Shown piece after piece: positions 13,704-22,229 of a DNA stretch of 64,000 nucleotides; position 1 is the stretch's first letter; each line of letters starts with the position of its first letter. Source of the stretch: Nannocystis bainbridge (GTDB lineage Bacteria > Myxococcota_A > Polyangia > Nannocystales > Nannocystaceae); the NCBI RefSeq assembly GCF_028368995.1, contig NZ_JAQNDL010000004.1, positions 380,001 to 444,000 of the forward strand, written 5' to 3'. The notes under the pieces are model-generated. The model was not told the DNA's origin and searched no databases. It was given only the letters and a program-made list of their open reading frames with translations. The translations under genes and the position numbers were made by a program.

Positions 13704-14675
13704 TTACTGGGTCTTGACCGCCTTGCCGCCGACCTTGAGCACGGAGCGCTTGGCCTTGGGCGGGAGGTAGAACGTGACGCCGAGCGAGAACATCACGTTG
13801 TGGTTCCAGTTGGCGTCCTGGCGGTCGACCTTCGGCGGCACGTCCGTCGTGGTCGAGTTGAGGCCGGCCGCGTTGTTGTAGGTCATGATGTCGTGGACAT
13901 CGAGGTTGAGCGAGGCGAAGTCGGCGAGGAAGATGTTCACGCCGCCGCCGAAGCTCGGACCGACCTTGAGGCCCGTGTCGGGCTTGACCGGGTGCAGGTA
14001 ACACTCGCGGTTGGTGCTGTCCCCGTCGCGGCAGTACGTCGGGCTGCCGTTCGCCGTGTCGAGGCCGAGCAGGTCGCTGGTCGACCGGGCGTTCGGGTAG
14101 TGACGCCCGAAATTGGCCAGGCCGAGGCCGGCGAACAGGTACATGTCGTACTCGGTGAAGATGCCCGAGAACAGGCCCAGCTTGCCGCTGAAGGGCTTGA
14201 ACACAACGTCGAAGCTGGCCAGCCAGTTGTTGCGCGTGAGGCCCGACTGGAAGTCGTGGAGCAGCGGCGCGGGGCTGTTGAAGTCGGCCAGCGTACGGAC
14301 GGGCGCGAGGGACTGGTTCTCGGGCGTACCCGTCGGGATGCCGCGCGGGAGGCCGCCGGACTCGTCGTTGAGCGCCTTGAGCAGCTTGGCGTCGCGGTTG
14401 ATCACGCCGTACGCGAACTTCGCCTGGATGCCGATCCAGTCGGTGAAGTCGAAGTGGAGCTTGCCGCCGACGTAACCCTTGTGGACGAAGGTCTGCGACA
14501 GGCTCATGCCGACGAACGGCGTGATGCCGAAGCGAAGCTTGCGCAGCTCGAGCTTGCGGACGACGACCGGCTTGCCTTCGAGCGGGCTCTTCCGCTTGGC
14601 ATGCGCGACGTCGGGGAGCAACGAGATGGCGACCAGGGATGCCGCCAGAACAGTGAGCGATCGAATCCGGTGCAT
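13704..14675 (-). CDS. Outer membrane beta-barrel protein (myxobacterial type), copy 2 of a tandem pair
   Basis: A 323-residue outer membrane protein with a Sec signal peptide (LTVLAASLVAISLLPDVAHA, cleaved after AHA) and alternating amphipathic strands such as GYVGGKLHFDFTDWIGIQAK and YDMYLFAGLGLANF. It ends in a penultimate strand HNVMFSLGVTFYLPP typical of barrels. A Pro-rich and Cys-containing loop (CRDGDSTNREC) may be disulfide-closed. It resembles the outer membrane beta-barrel family abundant in myxobacteria. It lies 12 bp downstream of a similar gene, so the two probably act together or arose by duplication. Confidence 0.8.
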   Translation of the reverse strand: MHRIRSLTVLAASLVAISLLPDVAHAKRKSPLEGKPVVVRKLELRKLRFGITPFVGMSLSQTFVHKGYVGGKLHFDFTDWIGIQAKFAYGVINRDAKLLKALNDESGGLPRGIPTGTPENQSLAPVRTLADFNSPAPLLHDFQSGLTRNNWLASFDVVFKPFSGKLGLFSGIFTEYDMYLFAGLGLANFGRHYPNARSTSDLLGLDTANGSPTYCRDGDSTNRECYLHPVKPDTGLKVGPSFGGGVNIFLADFASLNLDVHDIMTYNNAAGLNSTTTDVPPKVDRQDANWNHNVMFSLGVTFYLPPKAKRSVLKVGGKAVKTQ

Positions 14676-14687
14676 GTCGAGGTGCTC

Positions 14688-15686
14688 TTAGCGGCGGGTG
14701 GTGTACTGGAAGGAGGTGGGGAAGTAGAAGCTCAACCCCAGGAAGAAGACCACGTTGAAGGCGAGCTTCTTGACCGCGGCATCCTTGGCAGCGTCGGCGG
14801 AGTCGAGGCTGTCGAGCTGATTGGGGCCCGGGCCACGCTCCGTCGGCTCGAGCTTGTCCTGGTAGATCCAGGTGCGAACGCCGAAGTTGACCGAGATCCA
14901 GTCGACGCGCGGGCCGTAGAAGCGGGCGCCGATGGCGAAGTTGCCCTGGCCGGTGAGGTGGCGGAACGGCTCGTGGATGGCCTCGTACCGCGGAATCACC
15001 TGGGTCTGGATCGCGCCGCCGCCGACCTGGACGTACGACTCCCAGTGCATCAAGGCACGGTTGAACACCGCGATCTTGCCGTAGAACGGGTTGTAGAGGA
15101 AGTTGACGCTGGCCTGCCACAGCGTCTTGTTCGCGGTCAACAGCACGCTCTCCTGGAAGCGGATGTTGGTGTACCGCGAGGTCTTGTTGCCGAAGAAGGC
15201 CGTGCCCGTGATACCGACCGCCATGCGGTTGGTGATCCAGTAGTTGAGCTCGGCGCCGACGGTGAAGTGGCGGACGAAGGGATCGTTGACCGTGATGCCG
15301 ATCTGCGGCTGCAGCTCGAAGCGCTTCTTCTTGAGGAAGCGCTGGCGCTGCACGACGGTAATGAACGCCTTGTCCTGCTTCAACTGGTCGGCTTCGGAGG
15401 TCGCGCTGACCTTGCCGGTCTCGCCCGAGGCCGCCGCCTTGCCCTTGTTCGCGTCGCCGAACAGGTCGGTCGAAGCACCGGCCTCACCACCTGCCTTGGC
15501 TTCGCCCGCGGGCTTGGCCGGGGTCTCGCTCTCGGCCTCGTCGAGGACGATCGTGTCGTCGTCGGCCGGGGCCGCAGGCGCGGCAGGAGCGGGGGCGGGT
15601 GCCGCGAGGGCCGCGGCGGCGGTTCCAGGAGCAGTGAAGGCCCAGGCTGCCAGGAGAACAGCCGAGCCGGTCAAAGAACGTCGCAT
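14688..15686 (-). CDS. Outer membrane beta-barrel protein (myxobacterial type), copy 1 of a tandem pair
   Basis: A 332-residue protein. It has an N-terminal signal (AVLLAAWAFTAPGTAAAALA), then an Ala/Pro/Asp-rich linker of about 80 residues, then a barrel domain beginning QRFLKKKRFELQPQIGITVN. It closes with AFNVVFFLGLSFYFPTSFQY. The linker includes LDEAESETPAKPAGEAKAGG, which may lie in the periplasm. The start ATG at 15686 is supported by a GAGGTGAGC ribosome site directly upstream; the frame is open for 32 more codons without one. It shares general layout and the closing strand pattern with the next gene. Confidence 0.8.
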   Translation of the reverse strand: MRRSLTGSAVLLAAWAFTAPGTAAAALAAPAPAPAAPAAPADDDTIVLDEAESETPAKPAGEAKAGGEAGASTDLFGDANKGKAAASGETGKVSATSEADQLKQDKAFITVVQRQRFLKKKRFELQPQIGITVNDPFVRHFTVGAELNYWITNRMAVGITGTAFFGNKTSRYTNIRFQESVLLTANKTLWQASVNFLYNPFYGKIAVFNRALMHWESYVQVGGGAIQTQVIPRYEAIHEPFRHLTGQGNFAIGARFYGPRVDWISVNFGVRTWIYQDKLEPTERGPGPNQLDSLDSADAAKDAAVKKLAFNVVFFLGLSFYFPTSFQYTTRR

Positions 15687-16176
15687 GCTCACCTCAAGGT
15701 CGACTGGCACGTGGGTATCTCGGAGGTCAGGCCCAGCGGCCTGTGGAGAGGCCCTGCAGGGCCGTAGGAGGCAGGAACTCAAGTGGCCGGGAAGGCCGGG
15801 TCTCAGCAGGCCCGAAGGCCGTTGGAAGCAGAATCGCAGAGCCGGGGTAGAAAATCATCAGGCCCAGAGGGCACCCGGCAACCGAAGCGATAGACACCGG
15901 TTTAGGGGTGTCGGACGGTATCACAGCCAACCACTAGGTCACAACAGGACAAGCGCTGTTTGATGGCGGGCGCTGTTTGGAGCAAAGGCACGCGGGGCGG
16001 CTCGTAGGCCCCAAGGCTGCCAAATTCGCAGGTGACGCCCCGACACGCGCCCGCCGGCTGCCCGGCGAAGTTGTGGAAGACGATCTCCGCGGCGGGGGTT
16101 GGGTGACCCGTCACGACCCGCCTGGCCGTGCGAAGGCGCAATTTCAAACACGGCCCCATGGCGTAGAAAGTGCCAG
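15687..16176. other. 490-bp non-coding leader region upstream of the beta-barrel genes
   Basis: No gene is visible. The part nearest the beta-barrel start is a chain of short GC-rich palindromes (for example GGCCCTGCAGGGCC near 15751, and AAGGCC/GGCCTT pairs near 15790-15820), so the leader RNA would be strongly folded. Around 15900-15990 the sequence is noticeably less GC-rich and carries two GCGCTGTTTG copies (near 15952 and 15971). A promoter is likely here, but I cannot place it. No known riboswitch is recognisable. Confidence 0.4.
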
Positions 16177-17352
16177 TCACGCCCTGGCGTCGTCCGGGTC
16201 GCCGAACATGGCCTCGACGAACGCGTCGGCGTCGAACGGCCGCAGGTCGTCGACCTTCTCGCCGATGCCGATGAAGCGGACCGGCACCCGCAGCTCGTCG
16301 CACACGCCGAGGACCACGCCGCCCTTGGCCGTGCCGTCGAGTTTGGTCAGCACGAGGCCGGTGAAGTCCATCGTCTCCTTGAACAGGACCGCCTGGGCGA
16401 GCGCGTTCTGGCCGATGGTGGCGTCGAGCACGAGGAAGGTGTCGTGCGGGCCGCGGACTTCGGTCTCCACGACCCCGCGAGCGCGCGCGAGGGCCTTGGC
16501 GCACGAGCGGCGGATCTTCTGCAGCTCGTCCATCAGCTCCTTCTTGGTGTGGAGCCGGCCGGCGGTGTCGCAGAGGACCACGTCGAAGCCCTCGCGGGCG
16601 CCGCGGGCGATGCCGTCGTGGATGACGCTCGAAGGATCGGCGCCCTCCTTGCCGAGGTGGATCTCGCAGCCGACGCGGCGGGCCCAGATCTCGAGCTGCT
16701 CGCCGGCGGCGGCGCGGAAGGTGTCGCCGGCGACCAGCAGCACGCGGCGCCCCGCGGCCTTGTGGAAGGCGGCCAGCTTGCCGAGCGTGGTCGTCTTGCC
16801 GACGCCGTTGACGCCGATCATCAGCAGCACGTAAGGCGGCGGGTTCGGGCTGTAGTCGAGCGGGTCGGCGGGGACGGCCAAGATCTGGCGCGCGGCGGTG
16901 CGGATGACGGCCCACACCTTGTCGGCGTCGGCGACGTCGCTCTTGTCGAGGAGGTCGGTGACCTGCTCGAGCAGCTTCTGCGCCGCCTTGGCGCCGATGT
17001 CGGCGGTGAACAGCACGCTCTCGACCTCTTCGCGCAGCTCGGCGCTGACGCGCGGGCGGCCGCGGAACAGGCGGGCGAGCTTGGCGACGAAGCCGCCGCG
17101 GGTGCGCGCGAGGCCGGCGACGTAGCGCTCCTGTTCGGCGGCGCGGGCCAGCTCCTCGGCGGTGAGCGGCCGGACCGGGACCTCGGGGGCGCGGCGGGTC
17201 GCCCCCTCGAGGGCGCGTGCGGGCGGTTCGCCGGTCAGCTCGGCCGGCGTCTTGGCCGGCGGGAGGGCGCGGCGACGCGCGAGGACGACGCCGCCGGTGA
17301 CGACGAGGACGCCGAGGATGGCGAGGAGCAGGTAGATCTCGGTCGAGGTCAT
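16177..17352 (-). CDS. ftsY: Signal recognition particle receptor FtsY
   Basis: A 391-residue SRP receptor GTPase that docks ribosome-nascent-chain complexes at the membrane. It has an N-terminal membrane helix (residues 5-25, IYLLLAILGVLVVTGGVVL), a charged linker, the N domain, and the G domain. G-domain motifs are GVNGVGKTTT (about 178-187), DTFRAAA, DTAGR and TKLDGTAKGG, closing with GIGEKVDDLRPFD. All nucleotide-binding motifs are intact. The start is ATG at 17352; the same frame stays open far upstream, but that part is antisense to smc. The N-terminal membrane helix is an alternative to the acidic A domain of E. coli. It is divergent from smc across 234 bp. Confidence 0.95.
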   Translation of the reverse strand: MTSTEIYLLLAILGVLVVTGGVVLARRRALPPAKTPAELTGEPPARALEGATRRAPEVPVRPLTAEELARAAEQERYVAGLARTRGGFVAKLARLFRGRPRVSAELREEVESVLFTADIGAKAAQKLLEQVTDLLDKSDVADADKVWAVIRTAARQILAVPADPLDYSPNPPPYVLLMIGVNGVGKTTTLGKLAAFHKAAGRRVLLVAGDTFRAAAGEQLEIWARRVGCEIHLGKEGADPSSVIHDGIARGAREGFDVVLCDTAGRLHTKKELMDELQKIRRSCAKALARARGVVETEVRGPHDTFLVLDATIGQNALAQAVLFKETMDFTGLVLTKLDGTAKGGVVLGVCDELRVPVRFIGIGEKVDDLRPFDADAFVEAMFGDPDDARA

Positions 17353-17586
17353 CGGCGACGGCCACTGCAGCGGTAGCACAGCTGGCGCCGATCCTGAAGG
17401 GTTCGGGCGTAGCTCCGCGAGATCTGCGAGATCTCGGGGGCGCGGGGCGCGGGCGCCGGCGGGGCGGGGTGAGCCCGCGACATCCGATTCGGGCCCCGGC
17501 CCCGGGAGATCGTCACCGCGGGCTTTTCCGGGGCGGCGGGTGGTGCTATCTCGCGGACGCCAGCGTTTTTTTGCGCGCGCCGTTCG

Positions 17587-20500
17587 ATGCGAATCAAGAA
17601 GATCGAGGTCAACGGGTTCAAGTCCTTCGCCGACCGCGAGGTCATCCACGTCGACGACCACGTGACCGCGATCCTCGGGCCCAACGGCTGCGGCAAGTCG
17701 AACGTCGTCGACGCGATGCGCTGGTGCCTCGGCGAGCAGCGGGCCAAGCACCTGCGCGGCCAGGGCATGGCCGACGTCATCTTCGCCGGCTGCTCGACGC
17801 GCGGCCCCGGCAACGCCGCCGAGGTGACGCTGACCTTCCAGAACAACGGCCAGGTCCCGGCGGCCTACCTCAATTTCGCCGAGATCGCGGTCACCCGCCG
17901 GCTGTACCGCGACGGCACCAGCGAGTACCTCATCAACAAGGTGCAGTGCCGCCTGCGCGACATCCAGGAGCTGATGGCCGGCACCGGCGCGGGCACGCGC
18001 GGCTACTCGATCATCGAGCAGGGCCAGGTCGGCCGGATCGTCAGCTCCAAGGCCGAGGAGCGCCGCTACATCATCGACGAGGCGGCCGGCATCACCCGCT
18101 TCAAGGCCCAGAAGCAGGCCGCCGAGAAGAAGATCGAGCAGACGCAGCAGAACCTGCTGCGGGTGTCGGACGTGCTGACCGAGCTCGAGGCGCGGGTCGG
18201 CAACCTGCGCCGGCAGGCGCAGAAGGCCGAGCGCTACAAGCGCTACCGGTCCGAGCTGCGCGACCTCGATCTGTGGATCGCCAGCCATCGGTTCCTCGAG
18301 CTCGAGGCGACGCGGCGCGTGCTCGAGGTCCGCAAGGGCGAGCTCGGGGTGCAGGTCGACGACATGCGGGCCAACCTGGCGGCCGCCGACGCGCGCGGCG
18401 AGGCCCAGCGGACCGAACTGCTGCAGCGCGAGCAGGAGCTGCGCGCGGCCCAGACGACGGTGTTCGACCTCGACAACCGCATCAAGCTGGCCGAGAGCGA
18501 GGGCCAGTTCCGCCGCCGCGAGCAGGAGGGGGCCCGCCAGGCGGTCACACAGGCCCGCGCCGAGGCGGCCGCGGCCGAGCGCTCGCTGACGGCCCTGCGC
18601 GGGGAGCTCGAGCAGGTCACGTCCCAGCTCGAGGATCTGCGCGCCGGCGCCGACGAGGGCCACGCCGAGGTCGCGGCGCGCCTGCAGGAGGAGCACGACG
18701 GGCTGACGGCGCGGCTGCGCGGCGAGGTGTCCGAGTTCGAGCGCGGGCGCTCGCAGCTGGCGCGCCTGCAGCAGCGCGAGGCGACCGCGTCGGCTCAGCT
18801 GCAGGCCCGCGCCGAGGGCCTGTCCGACCTCGAGCAGCGGATCTCGGGCCTGGCCCAGGAGACAGAATTGCTGGTGATCCAGCTCGAGCGCGACCGCGAG
18901 GATCTCGAGGTCGCCGAGTCCGCCCGCGAGGCCGCGGCCGAGCGGGTCGCGGGCCTCAACGACCGTCGCAGCGCCGGCGACCGCGAGAAGCAGGCGCTCA
19001 AGGGCCAGATCAAGTCGGCCGAGCAGACCCACGACGGCGTGCGCACGCAGCTGCAGCGGACCCAGTCGCGGGTGCAGTCGCTCGAGGAGATCCAGAAGCG
19101 CTACCGCGGCTGCGCCAGCGGGGTGCAGACGGTGATCCAAAACCGCGAGGCGATCGCGGCGGAGGCCGGCGGGGCGATCCTCGGCATCCTCGCCGACCAC
19201 GTGGCCGCGCCGGCCAAGTTCGAGCCAGCGCTGTCGGCGGTGCTCGGCGACCGCCTGCAAGGGGTGGTCGTCGACGGCGTGCGCGCCAGCGCCAGCGCGG
19301 TCGCTTTGCTCAAGGCCAAGCAAGAGGGTCGGACCTCGTTCCTGCCGCGCGAGTGCCGGCCGCGCCGCTCCGAGCATGGCTCCCAGGACATGTCCGATGC
19401 GCCAGGTGCTTACGGACCTGGCCTCGAGGACATGCTCCAGAGGCCAGGCGTGGTCGGCCGCCTGGTCGACGCGATCGACGTGCCGGGGGAGCTGCGGCCG
19501 CTGGCCCGCGCGCTGCTCGGCGACACGGTGGTGGTCGAGGACCTGCCCCAGGCGCTCGAGCTGTGGCAGGCCGGGGCGACCGCGCCGCTGGTGACCCTGG
19601 CCGGCGACCGCGTCGAGCCCTCGGGGGTGGTGATCGGCGGCTCGGCGCAGGGGCTCGACTCGGCGCTGCTGCAGCAGAAGCGGGAGATCCGCGAGCTGCA
19701 CGAGCAGGCGGCCACGCGCGAGGTCGAGGTCGCGGCGGCGTACGAGCAGGTGCAGGTGCTGGCCGAGCGCCAGTCGCAGCTCGAGGCCGAGCGCGAGATG
19801 AGCGAGGCGGAGCTGCTCGAGTCGGAGAAGGTCCGGCTGGCGCGGGTGCAGGAGGTCAGCCGGCTGCAGCGGGAGATCCAGCAGCTGGGCCAGCGGATCG
19901 ATCAGCTGACGCGCGAGCGCGCCAAGCTGCAGGCGTCGCTCGGCGGCCGCGAGGAGGAGCGGGCGCGCCTGACCGAGGAGCTGGGGCAGGTGCGCGAGGA
20001 GCTGCCGGGGCTGCAGCAGACGATCGTCGACGCCGAGGCGCGCATCGAGCTGCTGCGCGAGCAGCAGGCGCAGGTGTCGGAGATGTTGACCGAGGCCAAG
20101 GTGGCGCTGGCGCGCTTCCAGCAGCAGCTCGGGGCGCTGACGGCGGCCGAGGGCCGGCTGTCGCGCCAGGTCGCGGCCGAGGACGAGCGCCTGCAGCGGC
20201 TCGGGCAGACCCAGATCGAGGGCGAGGCCAAGATCGCGGCGCTCGAGGAGGCGCTGCAGGCGGCCGAGGCCGAGCGCGAGCAGCAGCTCGAGGCGCACCG
20301 CGTGGCGACCGCGACGCTGCAGGCCGCGCGCGAGGCCCACGACGCGGTCCGCCTGGCCACCGACGAGCTCGACCTGTCGGTCCGCAAGCTGCGCAACGGG
20401 CTCGACGAGCAGCGCGAGCGCCTGGCCGAGGTCGAGAGCGTGCTCAAGGAGCAGCGCATGGAGGCGCAGCACCTGAGCGCCGACATCCGCGAGCGCTTCG

Positions 20501-21219
20501 ACGCCGAGCTCGAGCTGTCGCTGTGCGACTTCCACGACCGCCCGCTGGCCGGGCCCGACTCGTCGGCGCGCCAGCAGGAGCTCAAGCGCGTGCTGGCGCG
20601 CATGGGCGAGGTCAACCTGACGGCGATCGAAGAGTTCGAGGAGGTCTCGGGCCGCTGCGACTACCTCTCGACGCAGAAGCGCGACCTCGAGTCGGCGATC
20701 GCCCAGCTGCAAGAGGCGATCGACAAGATCAACAAGACCACGCGCGAGCGCTTCCTCGAGACGTTCCGCGAGATCAACGAGAAGTTCCAGCAGGTGTTCC
20801 CGCGCCTGTTCAACGGCGGCCAGGCGCTGCTCCGGCTGACCGACGCCAGCGACCTGCTCGGCACCGGCGTCGAGATCCAGGCCCAGCCGCCCGGCAAGCA
20901 GGTCCGCAACCTCGAGCTGCTGTCCGGCGGCGAGAAGGCGCTCACCGCGGTCAGCCTGATCTTCGCCATCTTCCTCATCAAGCCGAGCCCGTTCTGCCTC
21001 CTCGACGAGGTCGACGCGCCGCTCGACGAGGCCAACGTCGGCCGCTTCGGCGCGATGGTCCAGGAGATGGCGCAGAACACCCAGTTCATCATCATCACCC
21101 ACAACAAGCGGACGATGGAGATCGCCGACCGCCTGTACGGGGTGACGATGGAGACCCGCGGCGTGTCGAAGCTGGTCAGCGTCAACATCAAGCGCGCGGT
21201 CGAGATGGCGGTCGCCTGA
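17587..21219 (+). CDS. smc: Chromosome partition protein SMC with a repeat-derived insert in the hinge
   Basis: A 1210-residue SMC ATPase, full length for bacterial SMC. The N-terminal head has GPNGCGKSN (residues 31-39); two long coiled coils flank the hinge (about residues 505-690). The C-terminal head has the signature LSGGEKALTAVS (about 1112) and the Walker B FCLLDEVDAPLD. The hinge contains SEHGSQDMSDAPGAYGPG and LEDMLQRPGVVG, translated from a six-unit 14-bp array (19374-19457). This lies between GRTSFLPRE and the conserved VVGRLVDAIDV, a loop that varies in SMC proteins. The start ATG 17587 gives the canonical MRIKKIEVNGFKSF. It forms a chromosome-organisation complex with ScpA/ScpB, which are not in this window. 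Confidence 0.96.
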   Translation: MRIKKIEVNGFKSFADREVIHVDDHVTAILGPNGCGKSNVVDAMRWCLGEQRAKHLRGQGMADVIFAGCSTRGPGNAAEVTLTFQNNGQVPAAYLNFAEIAVTRRLYRDGTSEYLINKVQCRLRDIQELMAGTGAGTRGYSIIEQGQVGRIVSSKAEERRYIIDEAAGITRFKAQKQAAEKKIEQTQQNLLRVSDVLTELEARVGNLRRQAQKAERYKRYRSELRDLDLWIASHRFLELEATRRVLEVRKGELGVQVDDMRANLAAADARGEAQRTELLQREQELRAAQTTVFDLDNRIKLAESEGQFRRREQEGARQAVTQARAEAAAAERSLTALRGELEQVTSQLEDLRAGADEGHAEVAARLQEEHDGLTARLRGEVSEFERGRSQLARLQQREATASAQLQARAEGLSDLEQRISGLAQETELLVIQLERDREDLEVAESAREAAAERVAGLNDRRSAGDREKQALKGQIKSAEQTHDGVRTQLQRTQSRVQSLEEIQKRYRGCASGVQTVIQNREAIAAEAGGAILGILADHVAAPAKFEPALSAVLGDRLQGVVVDGVRASASAVALLKAKQEGRTSFLPRECRPRRSEHGSQDMSDAPGAYGPGLEDMLQRPGVVGRLVDAIDVPGELRPLARALLGDTVVVEDLPQALELWQAGATAPLVTLAGDRVEPSGVVIGGSAQGLDSALLQQKREIRELHEQAATREVEVAAAYEQVQVLAERQSQLEAEREMSEAELLESEKVRLARVQEVSRLQREIQQLGQRIDQLTRERAKLQASLGGREEERARLTEELGQVREELPGLQQTIVDAEARIELLREQQAQVSEMLTEAKVALARFQQQLGALTAAEGRLSRQVAAEDERLQRLGQTQIEGEAKIAALEEALQAAEAEREQQLEAHRVATATLQAAREAHDAVRLATDELDLSVRKLRNGLDEQRERLAEVESVLKEQRMEAQHLSADIRERFDAELELSLCDFHDRPLAGPDSSARQQELKRVLARMGEVNLTAIEEFEEVSGRCDYLSTQKRDLESAIAQLQEAIDKINKTTRERFLETFREINEKFQQVFPRLFNGGQALLRLTDASDLLGTGVEIQAQPPGKQVRNLELLSGGEKALTAVSLIFAIFLIKPSPFCLLDEVDAPLDEANVGRFGAMVQEMAQNTQFIIITHNKRTMEIADRLYGVTMETRGVSKLVSVNIKRAVEMAVA
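19374..19457. repeat. 14-bp unit array, 6 units (84 bp), in frame inside the SMC hinge
   Basis: Units start at 19374 (GCATGG), 19388 (ACATGT), 19402 (CCAGGT), 19416 (ACCTGG), 19430 (ACATGC) and 19444 (CCAGGC), exact 14-bp phase. The 84 bp equal 28 codons (about residues 596-624), so the essential protein keeps its frame. Confidence 0.9.
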
Positions 21220-21230
21220 GCCGCGGGCGC

Positions 21231-21300
21231 GGGTGTCCGCGAGGGCATGTCCACAAGGGCATGTCCGAAGGGGCATGTCCGCGAGAGCATGTCCTTGGGG
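21231..21300. repeat. 14-bp unit array, 4-5 units, between smc and the reductase gene
   Basis: Clean units start at 21245, 21259, 21273 and 21287, all GCATGTCC, with a decayed unit at 21231. The array begins about 12 bp past the smc stop and ends 70 bp before the next start on the same strand. Confidence 0.92.
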
Positions 21301-21370
21301 GCACCCGGCCGTGGCCCGGCTCACGGCGGCGGCGCTGCCGCGGACGCGGGAAACCGGGCATCGTCGCGGC

Positions 21371-22162
21371 ATGAGCATCTTTCGCGCGGACGCGCTGCAG
21401 GGACTGGTCGCCCTCGTCACCGGCGGGGGTTCGGGCATCGGGGCGGCGATCGCGGTGACGCTGGCGGAGCACGGGGCCCGCGTGGCGGTGTGCGGGCGGA
21501 CGCAGGCCAAGCTCGAGGCGACGGTCGAAGCGATCGCGGCGGCCGGCGGCGAGGCGCTGGCGGTCGCGGCCGACGTGCGCAGGCCGGAGCAGGTCGAGGC
21601 GGTGATGCAGGCGATCGAGGCCCGCTGGGGCCGGCTCGACGTGCTGGTCAATTCGGCCGCGGGCAACTTCCTGTGCCCGGCCGCGAGCCTGTCGCCGAAC
21701 GGCTTCGGCACCGTGGTCGACATCGATCTCAAGGGCACGTTCAACGCCTGCAAGGCCGCGCTGCCGCTGCTGTCGCGGGCGGGCGGGACGATCCTCAACA
21801 TCTCGGCGACGCTGCACTACGGCGGCACGCCGCTGCAGATCCACGCGGCCAGCGCGAAGGCGGGGATCGACGCGCTGACGCGCACGCTGGCGGTCGAGTG
21901 GGGCGCGGCGGGGATCCGCGTCAACGCGATCGCGCCGGGGCCGATCGACAACACCGAGGGGATCACCCGGCTGTTGCCGCCCGAGCTGCGCGCCAGGGCG
22001 GAGCGGGCGATCCCGCTGCGGCGGTTCGGCCAGCCGCGCGAGATCGCCGACGCTGCGGTGTTCCTGGCCTCGTCCGCCAGCGCCTACACGACCGGCGCGA
22101 CGCTGGTGATCGACGGCGGTCACTGGCTGACCGGGATGGGCCTGATGAGCCTCGCCGAGTGA
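21371..22162 (+). CDS. Short-chain dehydrogenase, DECR2-like 2,4-dienoyl-CoA reductase
   Basis: A 263-residue SDR enzyme. The NADP-binding TGGGSGIG lies at about residues 18-25. NSAAGNFLCPAASLSPNGF followed by TVVDIDLKGTFN closely matches the signature of peroxisomal 2,4-dienoyl-CoA reductase (DECR2). The usual YxxxK is replaced by AASAKAGID, as in that family, where an aspartate-lysine pair does the work. The predicted role is NADPH-dependent reduction of 2,4-dienoyl-CoA esters during breakdown of polyunsaturated fatty acids. The start ATG at 21371 gives a 263-residue product; upstream codons would translate the repeat array. Confidence 0.82.
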   Translation: MSIFRADALQGLVALVTGGGSGIGAAIAVTLAEHGARVAVCGRTQAKLEATVEAIAAAGGEALAVAADVRRPEQVEAVMQAIEARWGRLDVLVNSAAGNFLCPAASLSPNGFGTVVDIDLKGTFNACKAALPLLSRAGGTILNISATLHYGGTPLQIHAASAKAGIDALTRTLAVEWGAAGIRVNAIAPGPIDNTEGITRLLPPELRARAERAIPLRRFGQPREIADAAVFLASSASAYTTGATLVIDGGHWLTGMGLMSLAE

Positions 22163-22229
22163 CGGGGCGCGGTCGCGCGGCGGTTCGCCGGTCAGACGCC
22201 CGCGGTTCTGCGTTATCGTGGCGGCTCGC

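Noticed and set aside
17353..21801. A very long open minus-strand frame continuing upstream of ftsY across all of smc
   Set aside because: It is antisense to a full-length smc gene with intact motifs. In DNA this GC-rich the complementary frame is often open, and its translation is Arg/Leu/Gln-rich without domains.
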